A stretch of DNA of 6,444 nt from Xanthobacteraceae bacterium (GCA_019746355.1 JAIESC010000208.1:1-6444), one strand, 5' to 3'; counted from the first letter of the stretch, positions 1 through 6,424 are shown. Notes: generated by a model not told the origin, from the sequence alone. Translations and numbers: made by a program.

Positions 1-75
1 GAAGGCGCTATAGGCCCGCTCGATGCCGAAGCAGAAGCCGACCTGAGCGGTGCGGACGTCCAATCGACCTGACAT
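1..75 (-). CDS. N-terminal fragment of an unidentified protein (gene continues past the left edge)
   Basis: Only the first 25 codons are visible, read leftward from an ATG at 75-73. The protein begins MSGRLDVRTAQVGFCFGIER and the frame stays open to the edge. It starts 10 bases after the stop codon of the membrane protein gene on the same strand, so the two are probably co-transcribed. No strong Shine-Dalgarno sequence precedes the ATG, so translation may be coupled to the upstream gene. The pattern L-x-V-R, then V-x-F-x-F, then A-F resembles the first beta strands and A-loop region of ABC ATPases. That would suit a gene next to a membrane component, but 25 residues with no Walker motif cannot establish it. 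Real coding is likely; function is open. Confidence 0.5.
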   Translation of the reverse strand, partial: MSGRLDVRTAQVGFCFGIERAYSAF

Positions 76-85
76 GCAACTGCCG

Positions 86-700
86 TCAGGCCGGCCGCGG
101 CCGAAGCTGCAAGGCCATCGTCGTCGAGCCGAGCCTGACCGCAAGCTTCATCAGGCCATAGGCGGCGGCACCGAAAACGAGACCAAGCACGACACTGCCG
201 GCGATGATGCCGAGCGTGATGCCCGACGAGCCGAGGATTTCCGCGGTCTGCTTTGCCGGCCCGAAGTAGAGCGTGGTCGCGTAGTTGCCGGCGGCATAGA
301 AGCCCGCATAAAGCGCCGAGAGCGTGGGCAGCCAAGTGCCGAGCCGCACGTTTGCCGCATTGCGCAGCATGGCCCAGGCGATGAAGCCGACCAGGATGCC
401 GGCAATGCAGGTGCCGAGGTGCTCGGGATTTTTCGGGAACACAAAAGCGAGCGACAGCGCCCGCAGGACACCGATCACCGGGAACACGAGCGGTTCGCCG
501 GTCTTGACGAAGCACAAGAGCGTCAGGAACGCGATCAGCGGCCCGAACACGATCTGCGGCAGGCCGGGAAAGAAGATGCCGAGGCTCTTGAACACGTCCG
601 CCGGCAGCAAGCCGATCGATTTCAGGGCCGGATTGATGGTCACGCTGATGATGGTGATGCCAACGATCCAGGTCCAGTCGCTCCGCGTCAAAGTCTTCAT
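86..700 (-). CDS. Multi-spanning membrane protein of unknown function, possibly a transporter component
   Basis: The protein has about 204 residues and is nearly all hydrophobic segments. Likely membrane spans lie near residues 11-27, 42-64, 70-88, 96-113, 122-142 and 157-183, with a short basic C-terminal tail rich in Arg and Pro. I chose the ATG at 700-698 because a GAGG sequence (minus strand, 712-709) lies 8 bases before it. An in-frame ATG at 706-704 would add two residues but sits only 2 bases from that GAGG. The stop is TGA at 88-86. I do not recognise the family. Six short spans in about 200 residues match the build of ECF-transporter S components, and the gene that follows on the same strand could be an ATPase, so a small-molecule uptake role is a reasonable guess. 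It is transcribed away from trpG. The same frame stays open far upstream across trpG, but that extension lies antisense to a certain gene and is not believed. Confidence 0.75.
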   Translation of the reverse strand: MKTLTRSDWTWIVGITIISVTINPALKSIGLLPADVFKSLGIFFPGLPQIVFGPLIAFLTLLCFVKTGEPLVFPVIGVLRALSLAFVFPKNPEHLGTCIAGILVGFIAWAMLRNAANVRLGTWLPTLSALYAGFYAAGNYATTLYFGPAKQTAEILGSSGITLGIIAGSVVLGLVFGAAAYGLMKLAVRLGSTTMALQLRPRPA

Positions 701-782
701 GGCCATTGCCTCGCGCCGCTTGCTGTTGAGCGGCCAACCTATCGATTTGCCGAGCGGCCGTCGAGCATGGCTGTGCCGCTGC

Positions 783-811
783 TTGACCCCCCGGCTGGCC
801 CCTTCTAAGAC
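783..811 (+). promoter_or_regulatory. Candidate sigma70-type promoter for the trpG operon
   Basis: TTGACC at 783-788 and TAAGAC at 806-811 are separated by 17 bases. The -35 matches the consensus well and the -10 only partly. A start near 818 would leave a leader of about 30 bases before trpG. That leader is too short for a classical attenuator, and no run of Trp codons or nested hairpins is seen in it. The position is right for the five-gene unit, but this is an eye match in GC-rich DNA. Confidence 0.35.
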
Positions 812-835
812 CCGAAATGTGCTAGAGAAACGGCC

Positions 836-840
836 AAGGA
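836..840 (+). promoter_or_regulatory. Ribosome binding site of trpG
   Basis: AAGGA lies 7 bases before the trpG ATG at 848. It supports that start, as does the family-typical N-terminus that follows. Confidence 0.65.
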
Positions 841-847
841 AGCCGCG

Positions 848-1450
848 ATGATCGTGCTGGTCGACAACTACGACAGCTTCACCTTCAACCTCGTCCACTA
901 CCTGGGCGGGCTTGGGGCGGACGTGGCCGTGCATCGCAACGACAAAATCGGCGTCGCTGACGTGCTGGCGTCGGAACCGGAAGCCATCGTGCTGTCGCCC
1001 GGCCCTTGCACGCCCAACGAAGCGGGCATCTGCCTCGAGCTGATCGAGCACGCCGCGCCGACCGTGCCCATTCTCGGCGTGTGCCTCGGTCATCAGTCGA
1101 TCGGCCAGGCGTTCGGCGGCAAGGTGGCGCGCGCGCCGCAGCCGGTGCACGGCAAGCTGTCCGAGATATGCCACCAGGGCACGAGCGTATTCCGCGGCAT
1201 CAACGGGCCGTTCAAGGCGACGCGCTATCACTCGCTGGTGGTCGAGCGGCAGAGCATGCCGGAGGCGCTCAGCGTCACCGCGGAAACCGGCGATGGCCTG
1301 GTGATGGGCCTCGCCCACAAGTCGCTGCCGGTGCACGGCGTGCAGTTCCATCCGGAAAGCATCGCCTCCGAGCACGGCCACCTGATGCTGAAGAATTTTC
1401 TCGACATCGCCGCGCAGTGGAACGCCACGCGCGGCCGCAAACCGCACTGA
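848..1450 (+). CDS. trpG: Anthranilate synthase component II, glutamine amidotransferase subunit
   Basis: This 200-residue class I glutamine amidotransferase releases ammonia from glutamine and passes it to TrpE, which converts chorismate to anthranilate in the first committed step of tryptophan synthesis. The start [16 protein letters not shown] is the classic family N-terminus. The oxyanion-loop segment [11 protein letters not shown] spans 50-60. The nucleophile is Cys79 in [15 protein letters not shown], and the other triad residues are His168 and Glu170 in VQFHPESI. Length is normal. It is a stand-alone subunit, not the TrpE-TrpG fusion found in some rhizobia. No trpE or pabB is in the window, so the partner is encoded elsewhere. 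Like many TrpG proteins it might also serve aminodeoxychorismate synthase (PabA role), which sequence alone cannot exclude. It leads a compact unit with trpD 11 bases downstream. Confidence 0.96.
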   Translation: MIVLVDNYDSFTFNLVHYLGGLGADVAVHRNDKIGVADVLASEPEAIVLSPGPCTPNEAGICLELIEHAAPTVPILGVCLGHQSIGQAFGGKVARAPQPVHGKLSEICHQGTSVFRGINGPFKATRYHSLVVERQSMPEALSVTAETGDGLVMGLAHKSLPVHGVQFHPESIASEHGHLMLKNFLDIAAQWNATRGRKPH

Positions 1451-1461
1451 GGGGTTGAGTT

Positions 1462-2481
1462 GTGACCGACGAATTCAAGGGGCTGATTGCCAAGGTCGCG
1501 TCGGGGGCGCTGCTGTCGCGCGAAGAGTCCGCGCTGGCGTTCGACCGCATGATGTCGGGCGAAGCGACCCCCTCGCAGATGGGCGGCCTGCTGATGGGCA
1601 TGCGGGTGCGCGGCGAGACGGTGGACGAGATCACCGGGGCGGCGAGCACCATGCGCGCCAAGATGACCAAGGTCGCGGCTCCCCCCGAGGCGATCGACGT
1701 GGTCGGCACCGGCGGCGACGGCTCGGGCTCCTACAATGTCTCGACCTGCGCGGCGCTGATCGTCGCGGGCGCCGGCGTCCCGGTCGCCAAGCACGGCAAC
1801 CGCGCGCTGTCGTCGAAGTCGGGCGCGGCCGACGTGCTCGGCGCGCTCGGCGTGAAGATCGATCTGCGCCCCGACGAGATCACCCGCTGCATCTACGAGG
1901 CCGGCATCGGCTTCATGTTCGCGCCGGCGCATCATCCTGCGACCAAGAACGTGGCCGCGACCCGCGTCGAGCTTGCCACCCGCACGATCTTCAATCTGCT
2001 CGGACCGCTGTCCAATCCGGCGGGGGTGCGGCGGCAGATGACCGGCGTGTTCTCGCGGCAGTGGATCGAACCGGTGGCGCAGGTGCTGAAGGCGCTGGGC
2101 TCGGAAGCGGCCTGGGTGGCGCACGGCTCCGACGGGCTCGACGAGATCACCACCTCCGGCCCCACCCACATCGCGGCGCTGGAAAATGGCTCGGTGCGCA
2201 CCTTCGAGATCAATCCCGAGGACGTCGGCATCGAAAAGGCCAAACCGGAGCTGCTGCGCGGCGGCGACGCCGAGAGCAACGCGGCGGCGCTGATGGCCGT
2301 GCTGAAGGGCAACAAGGGCCCCTACCGCGATATTGCGGTGCTGAACGCCGCGGCCGCGCTTGTCGTCGCCGGCAAGGCAAAAGACATCAAGGACGGCGCG
2401 ATGATCGCCGCCAAATCGATCGACAGCGGCGAGGCAGAGGGACGGCTGGAACGACTGATCAAGGTGTCGAACGCGCAATGA
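1462..2481 (+). CDS. trpD: Anthranilate phosphoribosyltransferase
   Basis: The 339-residue enzyme joins anthranilate to PRPP, giving phosphoribosyl-anthranilate and pyrophosphate, the second step of the tryptophan pathway. The helical N-terminal region includes [20 protein letters not shown] (33-52). The glycine-rich PRPP loop GTGGDGSGS is at 82-90, followed by NVST at 92-95. [17 protein letters not shown] begins at 110. [14 protein letters not shown] (174-187) carries the anthranilate-binding Arg174. The metal-binding Asp-Glu pair is 227-228 in HGSDGLDE. The start codon is GTG; a GAGGGG tract straddling the end of trpG lies about 8-9 bases before it, and the predicted N-terminus [15 protein letters not shown] fits the family. 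The gap from trpG is 11 bases, and its stop overlaps the trpC start. Length and motifs are intact, and this is the trpD type not fused to trpG. Confidence 0.96.
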   Translation: MTDEFKGLIAKVASGALLSREESALAFDRMMSGEATPSQMGGLLMGMRVRGETVDEITGAASTMRAKMTKVAAPPEAIDVVGTGGDGSGSYNVSTCAALIVAGAGVPVAKHGNRALSSKSGAADVLGALGVKIDLRPDEITRCIYEAGIGFMFAPAHHPATKNVAATRVELATRTIFNLLGPLSNPAGVRRQMTGVFSRQWIEPVAQVLKALGSEAAWVAHGSDGLDEITTSGPTHIAALENGSVRTFEINPEDVGIEKAKPELLRGGDAESNAAALMAVLKGNKGPYRDIAVLNAAAALVVAGKAKDIKDGAMIAAKSIDSGEAEGRLERLIKVSNAQ

Positions 2482-3296
2482 GCGACATCCTGAAAAAGAT
2501 CGAGGCCTACAAGCGCGAGGAGATCGCCGCGGCCAAGCGCGCGCGGTCTTACCCCGTGGTCGAGGCTGCGGCGAAAGCGGCCCCTCCCCCGCGCGGTTTC
2601 CTCAAAGCGCTCGAACGGCGCGTGGCCGCCGGCGACTATGCGCTGATCGCCGAGATCAAGAAGGCGAGCCCGTCGGCCGGCCTGATCCGGGCCGATTTCG
2701 ATCCGCCGCAGCTTGCCCGCGCCTACGAGGCGGGCGGCGCGGCCTGTCTCTCCGTTCTGACCGATGCGCCGTCATTCCAGGGCAAGCCGGAATTCCTGAC
2801 CGCGGCGCGGGCGGCGTGCGCGCTGCCGGCGCTGCGCAAGGATTTCATGTTCGAGCCCTACCAGGTGGCGGAGGCGCGCGCGATGGGCGCCGACTGCATC
2901 CTGATCATCATGGCCTCGGTCGACGACGCCTGCGCGGCGGAACTGGAAAGCGCGGCCTTCGCGTTCGGCATGGACGTGCTGGTCGAGGTGCACAACGAGG
3001 AGGAACTCGACCGCGCGCTGAAGCTTCGCACGCGGCTTCTCGGCATCAACAACCGCGACCTCAAGGTGTTCAAGACATCGCTTGCGGTGAGCGAGCGGCT
3101 CGCGCCGCGCGTGCCGAAGGACAAGCTGATCGTCGGCGAGAGCGGCATCCATACGCCGGACGACCTCGCGCGGCTCGCCGCAGCGGGCATCAGGACGTTC
3201 CTGGTCGGCGAAAGCCTGATGCGGCAGAACGACGTGGCCGCCGCAACCCGCACGCTGCTCGCCCGCGAGCGCATCCCCGCACAGGCCGAGAGATAG
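2478..3296 (+). CDS. trpC: Indole-3-glycerol-phosphate synthase
   Basis: This monofunctional 272-residue TIM-barrel enzyme closes the indole ring by converting carboxyphenylamino-deoxyribulose phosphate to indole-3-glycerol phosphate with loss of CO2 and water. [14 protein letters not shown] (58-71) holds the catalytic Glu59 and Lys61 and the SPS motif. Lys121 lies in LRKDF, Glu170 in VEVH and Asn191 in NNRDL. Phosphate-binding segments are GESGI (220-224) and LVGESLM (242-248). The start is the ATG of an ATGA overlap with the trpD stop, which gives translational coupling. The frame is open far upstream through trpD, but only this start yields the normal N-terminus [16 protein letters not shown]. 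It is not fused to TrpF, which is not in the window. All expected catalytic residues are present. Confidence 0.96.
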   Translation: MSDILKKIEAYKREEIAAAKRARSYPVVEAAAKAAPPPRGFLKALERRVAAGDYALIAEIKKASPSAGLIRADFDPPQLARAYEAGGAACLSVLTDAPSFQGKPEFLTAARAACALPALRKDFMFEPYQVAEARAMGADCILIIMASVDDACAAELESAAFAFGMDVLVEVHNEEELDRALKLRTRLLGINNRDLKVFKTSLAVSERLAPRVPKDKLIVGESGIHTPDDLARLAAAGIRTFLVGESLMRQNDVAAATRTLLARERIPAQAER

Positions 3297-3299
3297 GCC

Positions 3300-3839
3300 A
3301 TGGCCAAAAAGCCGCCCGCCACACCGCCTGCCGCCAAGCTCACGCACCTTGGTGCGGGCGGCGAGGCGCGCATGGTCGACGTGACCGGCAAGCCGGAGAC
3401 CGAGCGCGTCGCGGTGGCCGAAGGCCACGTCATCATGCGGACCGAGACGCTCGACATCGTGCTCAACGGCAACGCCGTGAAGGGTGACGTTCTCGGCGCG
3501 GCGCGCATTGCCGGCATCATGGCCGCCAAGCGCACCCACCAGCTCATTCCGCTGTGCCATCCGCTGACCATCACCAAGGTCTCGATCGACATCGAGCCCG
3601 ACCACCGCCTGCCTGGCTTCGTGGTGCAGGCCACGGTGAAGGTGACGGGTCAGACCGGCGTCGAGATGGAGGCGCTGACCGCGGCCTCGGTCGCGTGTCT
3701 GACGATCTACGACATGGTCAAGGCGGTTCAGAAAGACATGCGGATCGACGGCGTCCGGCTCTTGGAGAAGACCGGCGGCAAATCGGGCAACTATCGCGCC
3801 GAGGGGCACGAGCCCAAGGAAAAGCCGCCGAAAGGATAA
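3300..3839 (+). CDS. moaC: Cyclic pyranopterin monophosphate synthase
   Basis: MoaC acts after the radical SAM enzyme MoaA, turning 3',8-cyclo-GTP into cyclic pyranopterin monophosphate, the first stable intermediate of molybdenum cofactor synthesis in the cytoplasm. The 179-residue protein carries LCHPL at 85-89. Residues equivalent to the known E. coli active site all appear with a constant offset of 10: Lys61, His87, Glu122 and Glu124 in GVEMEAL, Asp138 and Lys141 in IYDMVK. It is somewhat longer than E. coli MoaC because of a Lys/Pro/Ala-rich N-terminus and a charged C-terminal tail ending KEKPPKG. The ATG is 3 bases after the trpC stop with only a weak GAGAG upstream, so coupling to trpC is likely. 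The gene is separate from its usual partner moaA and embedded behind tryptophan genes; I recall this linkage from Bradyrhizobium but have not verified it. Confidence 0.95.
   Translation: MAKKPPATPPAAKLTHLGAGGEARMVDVTGKPETERVAVAEGHVIMRTETLDIVLNGNAVKGDVLGAARIAGIMAAKRTHQLIPLCHPLTITKVSIDIEPDHRLPGFVVQATVKVTGQTGVEMEALTAASVACLTIYDMVKAVQKDMRIDGVRLLEKTGGKSGNYRAEGHEPKEKPPKG
3831..3836 (+). promoter_or_regulatory. Ribosome binding site of moeA, inside the end of moaC
   Basis: AAAGGA overlaps the last codons of moaC and lies 5 bases before the ATG at 3842. It decides the moeA start, since the frame is open for 96 codons further upstream through moaC. Confidence 0.65.
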
Positions 3840-3841
3840 GC

Positions 3842-5062
3842 ATGGCATCCTTGTTGCTGGTGGCCGACGCGCTGGCGCGCGTGCTCAATGGCGTTGAGCC
3901 GTTGCCGAGGGAAGACGCGCCGCTCATCGAGGCCGAAGGCCGGGTGCTTGGCGCCGATGTCGCGGCGCTGCGGACGCAGCCGCCGGCCGACATGTCGGCG
4001 ATGGACGGCTATGCGGTGCGCGCCGCCGACGTTGCGCAGGTGCCCGCCGCTCTGAAGCTGATCGGCGAGGTCGCAGCCGGGCGGCCGTTCGACGGCGAAG
4101 TCCGTGCGGGAGAAGCCGCGCGCATCTTCACCGGCGGCGTGGTGCCGCCCGGTGCTGATACCATCGTCATTCAGGAGAACACCGCGCGCGACGGCGACCG
4201 CGTGACAGTCGAGCAGCCCTCGCCCGCCGGACGCCACATCCGCCGCGCCGGCCTCGATTTCAGGGCAGGCCAGGTGCTGCTGCCGCGCGGCCGCAGGCTC
4301 ACCGACCGCGACGTGATGCTGGCCGCCGCCATGAGCCATCCGACGTTGCCGGTGCACCGCCGGCCCAAGGTCGCGGTGCTCGCGACCGGCGACGAGCTGC
4401 GCCCGCCCGGCAGCGCGCTCGGTCCGGGCGAGATCGTCTATTCCAACGGCTATGCGCTGATGGCGCTGGCGCGGAACGAAGGCGCCATCGTCACCGATCT
4501 CGGCATCGTGCCGGACAAGGTCGAGGCCACGGTCGCGGCGATCCGCAAGGCGCGCGCGTCGGGCGCCGACGTGCTGGTGACGACCGGCGGCGCCTCGGTC
4601 GGCGACTACGATCTGGTGCAGCGCGGACTGAAGGCGGAAGGGCTGGAGCTGTCGTTCTGGCGCGTGGCGCTGCGCCCCGGCCGGCCGATGATGAACGGGC
4701 GGCTCGGCCGGATGCACGTGCTCGGCATGCCCGGCAACCCGGTCTCGGCCTATGTTTGCTCCTACCTGTTCCTGGTCCCGCTGATTCGGCGGCTGTCCGG
4801 CCGAAGCGACCTTTCGCCCGCCCCCGAATCAGCCGTGCTGGGTGTCGACCTGCCGGAAAACGACGAGCGGGCCGATTACATGCGCGCCACGCTCGCCCCG
4901 GGGCCCCATGGAACTCCGGTCGTGACGCCGGTGAAAATCCAGGATTCCTCGATGATGGCGGCCCTCGCAAACGCAGATTGTCTCTTGGTTCGCGAGCCTT
5001 TCGCGAAAGCCACTCCCGCCGGCAGCCGTTGTTCGATCCTTAGGCTTACGCGCCCGTCTTAG
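3842..5062 (+). CDS. moeA: Molybdopterin molybdenumtransferase
   Basis: MoeA inserts molybdate into adenylylated molybdopterin in the last general step of molybdenum cofactor synthesis, in the cytoplasm, normally as a dimer. The protein has 406 residues, close to E. coli MoeA. PPADMSAMDGYAVR (47-60) includes Asp55, corresponding to the conserved Asp59 of E. coli. Then follow GEVAAG (75-80), ARIFTGGVVPPGADTIV (93-109), the MoCF-type domain with ATGDEL (181-186), VTTGGASVGDYD (246-257), VALRPGRP (275-282) and GMPGNPVSA (295-303), and a C-terminal beta domain to the end. The start ATG follows the moaC stop by 2 bases and has a good ribosome binding site. It is the last gene of the trpG-led unit. 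The molybdate-activating partner and adenylyltransferase (MogA or MoaB-like) are not in the window. No truncation or missing motif is seen. Confidence 0.95.
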   Translation: MASLLLVADALARVLNGVEPLPREDAPLIEAEGRVLGADVAALRTQPPADMSAMDGYAVRAADVAQVPAALKLIGEVAAGRPFDGEVRAGEAARIFTGGVVPPGADTIVIQENTARDGDRVTVEQPSPAGRHIRRAGLDFRAGQVLLPRGRRLTDRDVMLAAAMSHPTLPVHRRPKVAVLATGDELRPPGSALGPGEIVYSNGYALMALARNEGAIVTDLGIVPDKVEATVAAIRKARASGADVLVTTGGASVGDYDLVQRGLKAEGLELSFWRVALRPGRPMMNGRLGRMHVLGMPGNPVSAYVCSYLFLVPLIRRLSGRSDLSPAPESAVLGVDLPENDERADYMRATLAPGPHGTPVVTPVKIQDSSMMAALANADCLLVREPFAKATPAGSRCSILRLTRPS

Positions 5063-5095
5063 CGGTCGTTCGACTTGTTCACGCCAAATTAAAGG

Positions 5096-5123
5096 GTTGC
5101 AGAACAAGGATAGAACATATAGT
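5096..5123 (+). promoter_or_regulatory. Probable lexA promoter
   Basis: A GTTGCA-like -35 (about 5096-5101) and TATAGT at 5118-5123 are spaced by 16 bases in the only AT-richer stretch of this region. A transcript start near 5130 would give a leader of about 55 bases to the lexA ATG. The SOS box sits between the two elements, exactly where a bound repressor would block RNA polymerase. Exact hexamer boundaries are uncertain by a base or two. Confidence 0.5.
5102..5116 (+). promoter_or_regulatory. SOS box (LexA operator)
   Basis: The sequence GAACAAGGATAGAAC is a perfect GAAC-N7-GAAC direct repeat, the reverse complement of the GTTC-N7-GTTC operator known for alphaproteobacterial LexA. It lies 69 bases before the lexA start and inside the likely promoter. 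This predicts repression by LexA itself and release after RecA-stimulated LexA cleavage during DNA damage. Confidence 0.85.
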
Positions 5124-5127
5124 GTCC

Positions 5128-5142
5128 GTTCATGATTTGTTT
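5128..5142 (+). promoter_or_regulatory. Degenerate second SOS box
   Basis: GTTC at 5128-5131 and GTTT at 5139-5142 are 7 bases apart, one mismatch from the GTTC-N7-GTTC operator and in the opposite orientation to the perfect box. It would cover the transcript start. It may be a weaker second LexA site or chance. Confidence 0.4.
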
Positions 5143-5170
5143 TCGACCGATGGTGGGTCGAGAACTCCTT

Positions 5171-5175
5171 GGAGG
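5171..5175 (+). promoter_or_regulatory. Ribosome binding site of lexA
   Basis: GGAGG followed by AAA, 10 bases before the ATG at 5186. It settles the start: the earlier in-frame ATG at 5132 has no such site, lies almost at the predicted transcript start, and would add 18 residues foreign to LexA. Confidence 0.7.
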
Positions 5176-5185
5176 AAAACACACG

Positions 5186-5890
5186 ATGCTGACCCGCAAG
5201 CAATTCGAGCTCCTGCGCTTCATTCACGAGCGGCTGAAGGAATCCGGCGTTCCGCCGTCGTTTGACGAGATGAAGGACGCCCTCGACCTGCGGTCCAAGT
5301 CCGGCATTCACCGGCTGATTACGGCGCTGGAGGAGCGCGGCTTCATCCGCCGCCTGCCCAACCGGGCGCGCGCCATCGAGGTGATCAAGCTGCCCGAGCC
5401 GGTGAGCCAGGGCGTCGGCCGGCGCGGATTTACCCCGAGCGTGATCGAGGGAAATCTCGGCAAGGGCCGGGCGACCGCTGGCGCCGCGGCGCAGGACGAC
5501 GGCGAGCGGCCGGTTGCCATCCCAGTCATGGGCCGGATCGCGGCCGGCACGCCGATCGAGGCGATCCAGACCAAGAGCCACGTCATCAGCATGCCACCCG
5601 ACATGCTGACCGCGGGCGAGCATTTCGCGCTCGAGGTGCGCGGCGACTCGATGATCGAGGCCGGCATCCTCGAAGGCGACACGGTGCTGATCAAGAAAAC
5701 CGAAGCTGCCGACACCGGCGACATCGTCGTGGCGCTGATCGACGAGGAGGAAGCAACGCTGAAGCGCTTCCGCCGCCGCGGCGCCTCGATTGCGCTCGAG
5801 CCGGCCAACGCGTCGTACGAGGTGCGGATCCTGCCGCCGACCCGGGTGCGCATCCAGGGCAAGATGGTGGGGCTGTTCCGGCGGTACTGA
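5186..5890 (+). CDS. lexA: SOS transcriptional repressor LexA
   Basis: LexA binds SOS boxes as a dimer and represses DNA-damage genes; RecA filaments trigger its self-cleavage. The 234-residue protein starts [20 protein letters not shown], as LexA proteins do. The winged helix-turn-helix DNA-binding domain spans about 1-65, with [20 protein letters not shown] around the recognition helix. A linker (about 68-110), longer than in E. coli LexA (202 residues) and usual for alphaproteobacteria, leads to the S24 peptidase domain. The scissile Ala120-Gly121 bond lies in [11 protein letters not shown]. The catalytic Ser155 is in [10 protein letters not shown] and Lys193 in ATLKRF. The protein ends in the usual VGLFRRY-type tail. 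It has its own promoter with a perfect SOS box, so it should be autoregulated and not only read through from moeA. A small secreted-protein gene follows 37 bases downstream and may share the transcript. Confidence 0.97.
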   Translation: MLTRKQFELLRFIHERLKESGVPPSFDEMKDALDLRSKSGIHRLITALEERGFIRRLPNRARAIEVIKLPEPVSQGVGRRGFTPSVIEGNLGKGRATAGAAAQDDGERPVAIPVMGRIAAGTPIEAIQTKSHVISMPPDMLTAGEHFALEVRGDSMIEAGILEGDTVLIKKTEAADTGDIVVALIDEEEATLKRFRRRGASIALEPANASYEVRILPPTRVRIQGKMVGLFRRY

Positions 5891-5927
5891 GCCGCGCGTC
5901 AGCAGCTCGGATCCTGTGCGAGTGTCG

Positions 5928-6206
5928 ATGATCCGCAAGGCGTTGATCGTGGCCGGGCTGGTTGTGGCGCTGCCTTCGCCGAGCGAAGCGCTTTTTTGCC
6001 CGTCAAAGCCCAGGGCGCCGTATTGCGCCGATCAGTTCGGCCAGTTCGACGACCAGCGGGACTTTGGTCGGTGCCGCGACGAGATGGAAAGCTACAAATC
6101 TCGGGTCCAGTCGTATGCCGACTGCCAACGGCAGATGATCGACGACGCGACCCGAGAGTTCAATTCCGCGGTGGCAAGCTTCAATCGCAGAGCGCGACGC
6201 TATTAG
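5928..6206 (+). CDS. Small predicted secreted protein with four cysteines, function unknown
   Basis: The 92-residue protein starts MIRKALIVAGLVVALPSPSEA. This is a convincing signal peptide: a basic start, a hydrophobic core at about 5-15, and a probable signal peptidase I cut after Ala21 (Ser-Glu-Ala). The mature part of about 71 residues has Cys24, Cys33, Cys49 and Cys66, enough for two disulfides in the periplasm. It also has a polar, helix-prone second half (about 45-90) and ends with Arg-Arg-Tyr. There is no lipobox and no further membrane span. I do not recognise the family. It begins 37 bases after lexA with no clear ribosome binding site; in-frame GTG codons at 5916 and 5922 are alternative starts. 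Coding is supported by the signal peptide and by a terminator-like hairpin just past its stop. The frame is open further upstream inside lexA, but that part is shadow. Being SOS-controlled through lexA readthrough is possible but unproven. Confidence 0.75.
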   Translation: MIRKALIVAGLVVALPSPSEALFCPSKPRAPYCADQFGQFDDQRDFGRCRDEMESYKSRVQSYADCQRQMIDDATREFNSAVASFNRRARRY

Positions 6207-6216
6207 TCGACCTCTG

Positions 6217-6252
6217 GAGCCGTTTCCGTTCCCTCGGAATCGGAAACGGCTC
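6217..6252 (+). terminator. Terminator-like hairpin after the lexA / small-protein unit
   Basis: GAGCCGTTTCCG (6217-6228) pairs perfectly with CGGAAACGGCTC (6241-6252). Inside, TTCC (6229-6232) pairs with GGAA (6236-6239) around a CTC loop with one bulged T, giving a stem of 16 pairs. It starts 10 bases past the small-gene stop. The tail downstream is T-rich (TGGCTTTGTTGGTTTGG) but not a clean T run, so termination is likely but not certain, and it could instead be part of the neighbouring repeat cluster. Confidence 0.6.
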
Positions 6253-6271
6253 TGGCTTTGTTGGTTTGGTC

Positions 6272-6338
6272 GCATTTTCGGCGGCGAACCGCTTCACACC
6301 CCGGATCAAGTCCGGGGCAGGCTTTCGCCGGAAAATGC
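6272..6338. repeat. Nested palindrome with an internal CCCCGGA/TCCGGGG hairpin
   Basis: Outer arms GCATTTTC (6272-6279) and GAAAATGC (6331-6338) pair. Further in, GGCGAA (6283-6288) pairs with TTCGCC (6324-6329). In the middle CCCCGGA (6299-6305) and TCCGGGG (6311-6317) form a 7-pair hairpin with a 5-base loop. No open frame of note uses this DNA. It looks like a dispersed intergenic repeat, with function unknown. Confidence 0.7.
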
Positions 6339-6424
6339 TCTAAAGCGGGATGACTTTTCTTCGAATCGTCATCCCGCTTTAGCTTGTTGTTTGAGCATGA
6401 TCTTTTCCGAAAACCGCTTCACAC
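6287..6424 (+). repeat. 13-base direct repeat linking the first and last palindromes
   Basis: AACCGCTTCACAC occurs at 6287-6299 and again at 6412-6424. In both places it lies between the arms of a palindrome whose arms include a TTTTCGG-type sequence. This suggests that the two outer modules of the cluster are related copies or that a module was inserted between them. Confidence 0.75.
6340..6382. repeat. 15-base perfect inverted repeat
   Basis: CTAAAGCGGGATGAC (6340-6354) is the exact reverse complement of GTCATCCCGCTTTAG (6368-6382), with a 13-base spacer that contains TTCGAA. It begins one base after the preceding palindrome, as one module of a composite repeat. Near-perfect symmetry means no strand can be assigned. 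Confidence 0.8.

Larger units (their letters stand above)
707..847. other. Divergent intergenic region between the membrane protein gene and trpG
   Basis: These 141 bases must hold control signals for both directions. On the plus strand I see the candidate promoter and the trpG ribosome binding site. An 8-base direct repeat GAGCGGCC occurs at 728-735 and 752-759, 24 bases apart start to start. I see no convincing promoter for the leftward gene, no attenuator and no riboswitch. Confidence 0.5.

Noticed and set aside
811..847. Leader-peptide attenuator in front of trpG
   Set aside because: The leader is about 30 bases, with no Trp codon cluster and no competing hairpins.
707..1447. Upstream part of the long leftward open frame that continues the membrane protein frame across trpG
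   Set aside because: It is antisense to an unmistakable trpG, has an Arg/His-rich composition typical of GC-rich shadow frames, and the real gene has a ribosome binding site at the 700 start.
1228..2478. 416-codon leftward open frame opposite trpG and trpD
   Set aside because: The translation is rich in Arg, His, Gly and Asp with no domain, as expected from the reverse strand of high-GC coding DNA; trpG and trpD carry all family motifs on the other strand.
2772..3848. 358-codon leftward open frame opposite trpC and moaC
   Set aside because: Composition and position mark it as a shadow of two well-supported genes.
4998..5009. Perfect 12-base palindrome CTTTCGCGAAAG as a terminator of the trp-mo operon
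   Set aside because: It lies inside the moeA coding region, has no loop or T tract, and is best explained by codon content.
5068..5080. GTTC-GACTT-GTTC as a further SOS box
   Set aside because: The half-sites are 5 bases apart, whereas the alphaproteobacterial operator needs 7; it also lies upstream of the promoter.
5132..5185. 18-codon N-terminal extension of LexA from an ATG at 5132
   Set aside because: No ribosome binding site, it lies at the predicted transcript start inside the second SOS-box-like site, and LexA proteins begin at the MLTRKQ position preceded here by GGAGG.
4829..5938. 369-codon leftward open frame opposite moeA and lexA
   Set aside because: It crosses the lexA promoter and SOS box and shows no domain; both genes on the plus strand are certain.
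6207..6343. Open frame running past the small-protein gene into the repeat region (frame open from 5996 to 6343)
   Set aside because: It is out of frame with the signal-peptide protein, lacks a ribosome binding site and runs through the hairpins, so it is a chance frame.
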